DNA of 22,390 bases from DTU036 sp964346475. Its GTDB lineage: Bacteria > Bacillota > Clostridia > Peptostreptococcales > Acidaminobacteraceae. The notes under the pieces are model-generated. The model made no database searches and had not been told where the DNA came from. It was given only the letters and a program-made list of their open reading frames with translations. The DNA lies in the NCBI GenBank assembly GCA_964346475.1, contig CAYFUM010000026.1, positions 1-22,390 of the forward strand, read 5' to 3'. Below are positions 17,464-22,390 of this stretch, piece after piece. Every line of letters begins with the position of its first letter. The first letter of the stretch is position 1. A program made the position numbers and the translations under genes.

Positions 17464-17481
17464 TATAATAAACTTATTATA
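17464..17481. promoter_or_regulatory. Perfect palindrome, candidate operator of the XRE-potABCD operon
   Basis: TATAATAA and TTATTATA form a perfect 8-bp inverted repeat separated by two bases (AC on the plus strand). It lies 23-40 bp upstream of the regulator ATG and includes a TATAAT hexamer on the minus strand. Operators of XRE-family repressors are usually dyads of this size over the promoter, so autoregulation is a reasonable inference. Confidence 0.6.
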
Positions 17482-17485
17482 TACT

Positions 17486-17514
17486 ATACTATTACTAAAG
17501 CTAATACAAGTCAA
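17486..17514 (-). promoter_or_regulatory. Probable promoter of the XRE-potABCD operon
   Basis: On the minus strand TTGACT (17509-17514) and TAGTAT (17486-17491) are 17 bp apart. A better -10, TATAAT at 17476-17481, is too far from this -35 (27 bp) but could be used with another upstream element. Both choices place the 18-bp palindrome at the -10 or transcription start. Confidence 0.55.
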
Positions 17515-17544
17515 TTTATAGCTTTTAAAGAAGTATTCTTCTTA

Positions 17545-17575
17545 GTAAAAAGGACTAGCAGAATCTGCTAGTCCT
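17545..17575 (-). terminator. Intrinsic terminator of the ABC exporter gene
   Basis: An 11-bp perfect stem (AGGACTAGCAG with CTGCTAGTCCT) and three-base loop, followed on the minus strand by TTTTTA. It starts six bases past the exporter stop codon and separates it from the polyamine operon. Confidence 0.93.
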
Positions 17576-17580
17576 AGGAC

Positions 17581-19146
17581 CTAGAGCTCCAATACCTGGT
17601 CCATCTCTTCCCTTCTTTCAAAGGAGTGGCTTATTACTAGGCTGGTCCTCTCCTCCTTTAAAATAAGCTCCTCGATGATTCTAGCTCCCCCAGGATCAAG
17701 GCCTGCCAGGGGCTCATCTAGAAGAAGTAAAGGGGCCTTTCTTAGTAGGGCCCTAGCCAAGGAAATCCTCTTCTTCTCCCCTCCCGATAGGTTGGCTCCC
17801 TCCTCCTCTAGCCACCTATCAAGGCCCTGGCTAGTGGCAAGGTCCTCAAGGCCCACTTTTTTTAGAGCCTCGATCATGGCCTCATCAGCCACTTTCCCAT
17901 AAAGGGAGAGATTGTCTCTAAGGCTACCCCTAAGAAACTGGGGGTCCTGCTCCGAGACGCTAAGAAGGCTTCTGATATCTCCAACCTCTTCTAATGGACT
18001 GCCGTTAATTAGGATAGAACCCTCATCAGCCTGTCTGTAACCCTTGATGAGATTAAAGAGGCTGGTCTTGCCCCTGCCACTTTTTCCTAGGATTAAAAGC
18101 TTGTCCCTTTCCTTAACTTTTAAATTAAGGCCCTGGAAGAGGAGCCTGTCCCCCTCATAGAGACCTAGGTCTTCTAGAGCCAGGCTCTCTAATCTAGCTG
18201 GACTAAGGATTTCTCCCCTGATCTTTTTTTCCTGGATAAATTCCACCAGTTTGTCCCTGGTGGGAGCTAGGGCTGTCCTATCCTGGATAAGCTGTGAAAG
18301 GGCCAATATTGGATAGGAAAGCTGCTCTATCATGCCCAGGGCTATAAAGAAGTCCCCTGGAGAAAAGCTGCCCCTATAGACCAGATAGGCTGAGTAGGCT
18401 AGGACCACAAAGTGGGCCATATAGGATAGAAGGCCACTTATAAGGCTCACTAGGGCTGCTACCCTCTTGTATCTATAGTCACTTTGGATGGCCTTATCAC
18501 TAGTCTTTGAAAACCTTCCTTCTATAGCCTTTTCTATCTGGTAGTTGTAGATAAGTCTAAAGTTTGCCAGCCACTCCACCAGCTGGCCTAGGTGGCCTTC
18601 AAAGCTCTTTAGACTCTCCTCCCTGGCCCTCCAGAGTCTTTTTTCAAAGAGCCTGGGGATATAGAGGGGGGTGGTTATAAAAAAGATTGCCAGCAGGGCC
18701 ACTCTAAAGTCCAGGATAAAAAGTGCCAGACTCACTAGAGCTGCCTTTAGTCCAATTTCAAAGAGCAGGGGCAGGGAGCCATAATACTGGCTAGCCACCA
18801 GGTCTATTTCCTTGGTGTAGCGAGCCAGGTAGTCTCCCCTGGTTTTTTCACCTAGCTGCCAGGGTTTAAAGGTCATGAGCCTGGAAAAAAATCCCTTCCT
18901 TAAGATCTTCAAGTTCTCAGAGGTGTAGCGGGCCCTTAGGATGTTATAGAAATAGAAAAAGACCATCTCCACTAGAATTAGACCTAGAAGGACAAGGGCC
19001 CTTTCAAGGCTCCTAGTCTCCCCTGCTAGGGCTAAATCCAGCACCTGGCCTTTAACAAACTGTAAACTCACTGCTGCAAAAACTGAAATGCTAACGCAAA
19101 ATACCGAGGCAAAGAAATACTTCCTCGACTCCTTCATCATATTCAT
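17581..19146 (-). CDS. ABC-type half-exporter, fused membrane and ATPase domains
   Basis: A 521-residue type I exporter half-molecule with a six-helix membrane domain (about residues 8-290) and an ATPase domain (about 320-521). ATPase motifs are Walker A GKSGRGKTS (354-362), a Q-loop at Q400 (SVSEQDPQFLRGSLRDNL), signature LSGGEKKR (453-460), Walker B LLLLDEPLAGLD (473-484) and switch histidine H507 in VISHS. It probably works as a homodimer, since no second half-transporter gene is adjacent. The start at 19146 has GGGAGG five bases upstream. The substrate cannot be named from sequence; drug, peptide or lipid export are all possible. It is a single-gene transcript with its own leader and a strong terminator. 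The leader architecture suggests induction by a ribosome-targeting compound. Confidence 0.88.
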   Translation of the reverse strand: MNMMKESRKYFFASVFCVSISVFAAVSLQFVKGQVLDLALAGETRSLERALVLLGLILVEMVFFYFYNILRARYTSENLKILRKGFFSRLMTFKPWQLGEKTRGDYLARYTKEIDLVASQYYGSLPLLFEIGLKAALVSLALFILDFRVALLAIFFITTPLYIPRLFEKRLWRAREESLKSFEGHLGQLVEWLANFRLIYNYQIEKAIEGRFSKTSDKAIQSDYRYKRVAALVSLISGLLSYMAHFVVLAYSAYLVYRGSFSPGDFFIALGMIEQLSYPILALSQLIQDRTALAPTRDKLVEFIQEKKIRGEILSPARLESLALEDLGLYEGDRLLFQGLNLKVKERDKLLILGKSGRGKTSLFNLIKGYRQADEGSILINGSPLEEVGDIRSLLSVSEQDPQFLRGSLRDNLSLYGKVADEAMIEALKKVGLEDLATSQGLDRWLEEEGANLSGGEKKRISLARALLRKAPLLLLDEPLAGLDPGGARIIEELILKEERTSLVISHSFERREEMDQVLEL

Positions 19147-19148
19147 AT

Positions 19149-19202
19149 CTTCCTCCCGTTATTTCATAACCTATCCGGAAGGTGTCTTCCGGTTAACGGA
19201 AG
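19149..19202 (-). promoter_or_regulatory. Candidate attenuator with mutually exclusive hairpins before the ABC exporter
   Basis: On the minus strand three complementary segments are present: segment 1 CTTCCG (19202-19197), segment 2 (C)CGGAAG (19192-19186) and segment 3 CTTCCGG (19181-19175). Segments 1:2 pair over 6 bp with a five-base loop; 2:3 pair over 7 bp with loop ACAC. The two hairpins cannot coexist. Segment 3 (CTTCC) is also complementary to GGAAG (19153-19149) inside the exporter's ribosome binding site. No T-run follows the hairpins, so translational rather than transcriptional control is favoured. Confidence 0.6.
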
Positions 19203-19219
19203 CTTCTGCGCTTTGTCAT
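19193..19219 (-). CDS. Putative 8-residue leader peptide MTKRRSFR
   Basis: On the minus strand AAGGAG (19230-19225) stands five bases before an ATG at 19219, which opens an eight-codon ORF ending in TAA at 19195-19193. The peptide contains K-R-R, which fits the Arg/Lys-X-Arg/Lys arrest motif known for macrolide-dependent ribosome stalling in erm-type leader peptides. Segment 1 of the downstream hairpin set lies within its last three codons, so a ribosome paused at codons 4-5 would cover it. This is the arrangement of known attenuators, but the ORF is very short and expression is not proven. Confidence 0.55.
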   Translation of the reverse strand: MTKRRSFR

Positions 19220-19242
19220 ATCAGCTCCTTATCTTTTACTTA

Positions 19243-19251
19243 ACTATAGCA
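19243..19251 (-). promoter_or_regulatory. Possible extended -10 promoter of the ABC exporter
   Basis: On the minus strand TG-C-TATAGT forms an extended -10 (five of six matches) with no good -35 element. It would start transcription near 19236, just before the SD of the leader ORF. It overlaps the 3' arm of the preceding gene's stem-loop. Confidence 0.45.
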
Positions 19252-19277
19252 TAAGACCCCCTTTTAGGGGGCCTTAT
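19251..19277 (-). terminator. Possible terminator of the LtaS-like gene
   Basis: A GC-rich hairpin: five G:C pairs, one mismatch, then five more pairs (ATAAG, CCCCC with GGGGG, CTTAT). The gene's TAA stop lies in the loop. No T-run follows on the minus strand, so it may terminate weakly or only stabilise the mRNA 3' end. Confidence 0.45.
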
Positions 19278-21213
19278 CCTCTTCTATGTCCTCTAAAATT
19301 ATATCCTCAGGGACTATCCTGTAGTCCTCAATTTTTCTAAAGTAGTCACTCTCTAACAGGAGCCTTGAGTAGTAGAAGCGCTTTTCTACCTGGACCTTAA
19401 GCTCATCCAGCTCTTCTTCCTCCAGGCCTTCAGCCTGGCCTGCCAGACTGTCATAGCTTCCCCCAGGGCTTATAAAACTTCTGCTGGAAAATTCCACCAG
19501 GGGCTGGCTATAACTAAAGAGGTCTCTTCCCATCATAAGCCTAGAGTCAAAGTCAAGGCCCATGAGATTAGAAATGGTGGGTAGAAGGTCCAGGGTGGTG
19601 GAGAGTCTACCTACCTTAACTCCCTTAAGGGAAGGCGTGTAGAAGATGATTTTACTTTTATAGAGCTCAAAGTCCGTGGTTTTTCTCCCCGAGAGCTCCT
19701 CTATGGCGCTGTCTCTTAAACCATAGGGATAGTGGTCTCCGTGGAGGACTATAAGGGTCTTATCCACTAGGTCCCTCTCTTCCAGACTCTCTAGCAGGAG
19801 CTTAAGGGCCCTGTCCAGCTCAATGTTGGCTGCTAGATAGGCTCTTGCCTCCCTCGATAGACTCCTGGAAGCCACCAGGTCCTCATGTTTTTTACTCATG
19901 GCATTGTTTACAAAGTCATAGGGCATATGGCCGCTGACTGTTAGGTAGTAGGCGTGGAAGGGCTCCTCCTCTATAAAGAGGGGAAGGCTCTTTTCCATCA
20001 TCTCTAGATCACTCTCAGGCCAGGTCTTTTCTACATCAAGGCCAGAACCCAGGGCGTAGAAATCATAGCCCAGGTTGGGGTGGGTCTTGTCTCTAAAGTA
20101 GTACTTGTAGTCGTGGTTATGAAAGGCGTAGGTCTTATATCCCTTTCTTAATAGCTGGTTACCCAGGGTCTGGGGCAAGTGGTTATTTCTTGCTTCCACC
20201 ATGCTCCATATGCCTGAGACTGGAAGAAGGCTGGTTAGGGCTGCGTACTCCCCATCGGTGGTGGAGACTCCCCAGAGGGGATTATAGAAGTTCTCAAAGT
20301 CCACACTCTCCTCCATGAGTTTGTAGAGGGTGGGGGTTAGCTCCTTGTCTACTGCGTAGTCACTAAAGCTCTCCGCCACTATATAGACCAGGTTGTAGCC
20401 TGCTAGTCTGCCGGTGAAGATATTCTTATCCGTCGCCTTTTTAGATAGAAGGTAGGAGGTGATTTCAGAAAGGACTGGGTCCTCCTGGTCTTCTAAGAAC
20501 CTTCCTAGATCATAGATAGCATTCTCTCCTGGCCTAGGTAGGTGGATTGTCCCCGGTGGATAGTAGGGGGTTTTTTCAGGGATAAGTTGCCTTCTTAGCT
20601 CCCCATAGGCGTTACCAATTATACCTAGTTTATTTACACCCACCACTGGCTCCTTACTAGAGGCAAGAAGGCTCCTTGCTGAAAAGTCAGTATTGTCTGA
20701 CATGGCAAGGCTGGTAACAATAATCAGTACCATGAGGACAAAAAGTAGCCCGTAGTCTACAAAGCCCCCTTGGGGTTCCCAGACCAGGCGCCTATTGATA
20801 AATATAAAGATCAGGTAGGGTATAAATAGGAGTAGCCAGCGCAGATCGCCTAGCATGTAGATTAGAATAATCTTATAGAAGCTAAAGGCCTTGACACCAT
20901 TTATCATTGAATAGAAGGTGAAGTAGGTCCTAAAGATAGAAAAATAAATAAACTGAGATAGAAAGGCTAGGCTTACCAGTAGAAACCAGATTCGGACTAG
21001 TATTCGACTAAACCTCCTGGCTACCATGTGGAAAAGAGCCATACTCAGCAGTATAAAGGCCATGACAAAAAGAGTCATAAACAGTAGTCCCTGTCCAAAA
21101 AAGGCCTGTCCTGACTGCCACCTTAGAATGATTTCCATGAAGAGAGTGCTTAGAAAAAGATAGACTAAAAGTGCTCTTTCACTGCGCACTACCTCAAAGT
21201 AACCAAAGTACAT
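19264..21213 (-). CDS. LtaS-type sulfatase-fold membrane phosphotransferase
   Basis: A 649-residue membrane enzyme of the lipoteichoic acid synthase family, which transfers glycerol-phosphate or a similar headgroup at the outer face of the membrane. About five hydrophobic segments fill residues 10-175, and an extracytoplasmic catalytic domain follows from about 270. Candidate metal and catalytic residues by analogy with Staphylococcus LtaS are E281 (VAESFSDY), T318 (VSTTDGE), H429 (TVSGHMPY), D493 and H494 (LHGDHYPYG). The C-terminal ~60 residues are acidic. The start at 21213 has GGAGGAGG upstream. Whether it makes polyglycerol-phosphate or modifies another glycan cannot be decided, so no gene symbol is given. 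Confidence 0.88.
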   Translation of the reverse strand: MYFGYFEVVRSERALLVYLFLSTLFMEIILRWQSGQAFFGQGLLFMTLFVMAFILLSMALFHMVARRFSRILVRIWFLLVSLAFLSQFIYFSIFRTYFTFYSMINGVKAFSFYKIILIYMLGDLRWLLLFIPYLIFIFINRRLVWEPQGGFVDYGLLFVLMVLIIVTSLAMSDNTDFSARSLLASSKEPVVGVNKLGIIGNAYGELRRQLIPEKTPYYPPGTIHLPRPGENAIYDLGRFLEDQEDPVLSEITSYLLSKKATDKNIFTGRLAGYNLVYIVAESFSDYAVDKELTPTLYKLMEESVDFENFYNPLWGVSTTDGEYAALTSLLPVSGIWSMVEARNNHLPQTLGNQLLRKGYKTYAFHNHDYKYYFRDKTHPNLGYDFYALGSGLDVEKTWPESDLEMMEKSLPLFIEEEPFHAYYLTVSGHMPYDFVNNAMSKKHEDLVASRSLSREARAYLAANIELDRALKLLLESLEERDLVDKTLIVLHGDHYPYGLRDSAIEELSGRKTTDFELYKSKIIFYTPSLKGVKVGRLSTTLDLLPTISNLMGLDFDSRLMMGRDLFSYSQPLVEFSSRSFISPGGSYDSLAGQAEGLEEEELDELKVQVEKRFYYSRLLLESDYFRKIEDYRIVPEDIILEDIEEDKAP

Positions 21214-21225
21214 ATTTCCTCCTCC

Positions 21226-21268
21226 GAGACAAAGCTAGGCTCTAGCCTGGTTAAAACATCTTTGTCCC
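21226..21268 (-). promoter_or_regulatory. Structured 5' leader of the LtaS-like gene
   Basis: In the minus-strand transcript GGGACAAAG (21268-21260) pairs with CTTTGTCTC (21234-21226) over nine pairs including one G:U. It encloses a smaller hairpin AGGC-TAGA-GCCT. The closing stem ends immediately before the GGAGGAGG ribosome binding site. It matches no riboswitch class that I recognise. Confidence 0.4.
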
Positions 21269-21279
21269 ATAGTTATGCT

Positions 21280-21308
21280 ATTTTACAACAAAGTGTAATA
21301 AATGGCAA
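21280..21308 (-). promoter_or_regulatory. Probable promoter of the LtaS-like gene
   Basis: On the minus strand TTGCCA (21303-21308) and TAAAAT (21280-21285) are 17 bp apart, each five of six to consensus. Transcription would start near 21273, just before the structured leader. Confidence 0.7.
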
Positions 21309-21329
21309 GTTTTATACATTTTCACCGTC

Positions 21330-21357
21330 TTGCCCTCTACCTAGAGCCTGTTATAAT
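21330..21357 (+). promoter_or_regulatory. Probable promoter of the leucine dehydrogenase gene
   Basis: TTGCCC (21330-21335) and TATAAT (21352-21357) are 16 bp apart. TG-T before the -10 makes it an extended -10 element. It is followed by a 5' leader of about 40 bases. Confidence 0.7.
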
Positions 21358-21366
21358 AGATATAGG

Positions 21367-21382
21367 CAGGCCAGAAGGCCTG
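21367..21382 (+). repeat. Perfect inverted repeat in the leucine dehydrogenase leader
   Basis: CAGGCC and GGCCTG form a perfect 6-bp stem with loop AGAA between the predicted transcription start and the SD AAAGGAG. It could be a regulator site or a 5'-stabilising hairpin; no T-run follows. Confidence 0.4.
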
Positions 21383-21401
21383 GGTATAGAAAGGAGTTTT
21401 T

Positions 21402-22390
21402 ATGAAAATCTTTGATCTAATGCAGGAGCATGACTACGAGGAGCTGGTCTTCTGCCAGGACAAAGCCACTGGTTTAAAAGCTATCATCTGTATTCACGAT
21501 ACCACTCTGGGACCTGGGCTTGGGGGCACAAGGATCTGGGACTATGATAGTGAAGAAGAGGCCATAGTCGACGTACTGCGTCTAGCCAGAGGTATGACGC
21601 TTAAAAATTCAGCAGCAGGACTTAATCTTGGCGGTGGCAAGGCTGTAATAATTGGTGACCCCAAGGAGATTAAAAGTGAAGCTCTCTTTAGAACCTTTGG
21701 TAAGTACATAGAAGGGCTAAGTGGAAGATACATAACCGCTGAAGATATGAACTCTACAACCCAGGATATGGCCTGGATAAATGATGAAACCGACTATGTT
21801 GCAGGTCTTGAGGGTAAGAGTGGCAATCCCTCTCCAGTTACTGCTCTAGGGGTCTTTAGAGGTATAGAGGCTGCCTGTAATGAGGTCTATGGCAGCGATG
21901 ATTTAAAGGGCAAGACTGTAGCAATCCAGGGAGCTGGAGCTGTGGGCTACACCCTCTGTCAACACCTCCATGAAGCTGGAGCCAAGATCATTGTCACCGA
22001 TATAAGAAAAGAAAGTATAGATAGAATAGTAGAGGACTTTGGTGCAAGAGCCGTGGAGCCCGATGAAATCTACAGCGTGGACTGCGACATCTTCGCCCCC
22101 TGCGCCATGGGAGCTGTAATAAATGACTTTACTGTGGACAAGCTTAAGTGCAAAATAGTTGGAGGCTCAGCCAACAACCAGCTAGCCGAGGATAGGCACG
22201 GCAAGATGTTAGAAGACAGGGGTATCCTCTATGTACCTGACTTTGTAATAAACGGCGGGGGTGTAATAAATGTCTACGAGGAGCTCCAGGGCTACAATGA
22301 AAAACGTGCCCTGGCTAGAGCCAGTGCCATCTACGACACCTGTCTAAAGGTCTTTGAGATAGCAAAAAGAGACGCAATACCAACCCACGA
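21402..22390 (+). CDS. ldh: Leucine dehydrogenase, C-terminus cut by window edge
   Basis: NAD-dependent oxidative deamination of leucine, valine and isoleucine to branched 2-oxoacids. About 329 residues are visible of the usual ~364. The sequence tracks Bacillus leucine dehydrogenase closely. Conserved residues include the glycine motif GPGLGGTR (about 38-44), K68, the catalytic K80 in LNLGGGK and D115 in ITAEDMN. The Rossmann fold has GAGAVG (177-182) with D200 at the end of the next strand for NAD. C-terminal blocks are CDIFAPCAMGAVIN and PDFVINGGGVINV. The ATG at 21402 has AAAGGAG five bases upstream. In related anaerobes this enzyme starts branched-chain amino acid fermentation. Also called bcd or yqiT; the phenylalanine or valine dehydrogenase names are less likely given the match. 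Confidence 0.93.
   Translation, partial: MKIFDLMQEHDYEELVFCQDKATGLKAIICIHDTTLGPGLGGTRIWDYDSEEEAIVDVLRLARGMTLKNSAAGLNLGGGKAVIIGDPKEIKSEALFRTFGKYIEGLSGRYITAEDMNSTTQDMAWINDETDYVAGLEGKSGNPSPVTALGVFRGIEAACNEVYGSDDLKGKTVAIQGAGAVGYTLCQHLHEAGAKIIVTDIRKESIDRIVEDFGARAVEPDEIYSVDCDIFAPCAMGAVINDFTVDKLKCKIVGGSANNQLAEDRHGKMLEDRGILYVPDFVINGGGVINVYEELQGYNEKRALARASAIYDTCLKVFEIAKRDAIPTH

Noticed and set aside
19175..19192. CCGGAAG-ACAC-CTTCCGG hairpin as an intrinsic terminator
   Set aside because: It is not followed by a T-run on either strand and lies between a promoter-like element and the exporter gene, so a role in translational control fits better.
21235..21270. 11-codon ORF (MGQRCFNQARA) in the leader of the LtaS-like gene
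   Set aside because: No SD is present before its ATG, and the region is better explained by the stem structure, so it is not called as a leader peptide.
21402..22390. Leucine dehydrogenase as a broken gene
   Set aside because: The frame is open to the window edge and all conserved residues are intact; only the window boundary cuts it.

Overview
The window reads as chromosome of an anaerobic, low-to-mid GC member of the Bacillota (Firmicutes), most like the Clostridia/Tissierellia (peptoniphilus-type) lineages. This is inferred from AddAB rather than RecBCD, a TIGR01906/DUF1461 membrane protein, an alr-mazF pair, PotABCD driven by an XRE-cupin regulator, an LtaS-type enzyme, strong AGGAGG-like ribosome binding sites and very tight gene packing. 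No rRNA, tRNA, CRISPR array, insertion sequence or prophage was seen. All genes but the last lie on the minus strand.

Layout in minus-strand reading order, from high to low coordinates. (1) 19264-21213: an LtaS-type polyglycerolphosphate/phosphoethanolamine transferase-like membrane enzyme, divergent from a plus-strand leucine dehydrogenase (21402 to window end, truncated by the edge). (2) 17581-19146: a half-size ABC exporter. Its leader holds an 8-codon ORF with a perfect SD and three segments that form mutually exclusive hairpins, which resembles drug-responsive ribosome-stalling attenuation. (3) 17441 down to 13232: XRE-cupin regulator, potA, potB, potC and potD, one polyamine-uptake operon with a perfect 18-bp palindrome in its promoter and an intrinsic terminator at the end. 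(4) 13157 down to 1290: DUF1461 membrane protein, addB, addA, tkt, oadA-like carboxyltransferase, acpS, alr and mazF. All seven junctions overlap by 4-26 nt, so this is very likely one ~12-kb operon combining DNA repair, pentose-phosphate metabolism, carboxyl transfer, lipid/ACP priming and cell-wall alanine racemisation. It ends in a bidirectional terminator. (5) 1152 down to the window edge: ftsE and the N-terminal part of ftsX, behind a near-consensus promoter.

Most genes are housekeeping. The parts worth a second look are regulatory: the candidate +X+ leader-peptide attenuator before the ABC exporter, a structured leader before the LtaS-like gene, the palindromic operator of the polyamine operon, and a MazF toxin that directly overlaps alr with no antitoxin gene between them.
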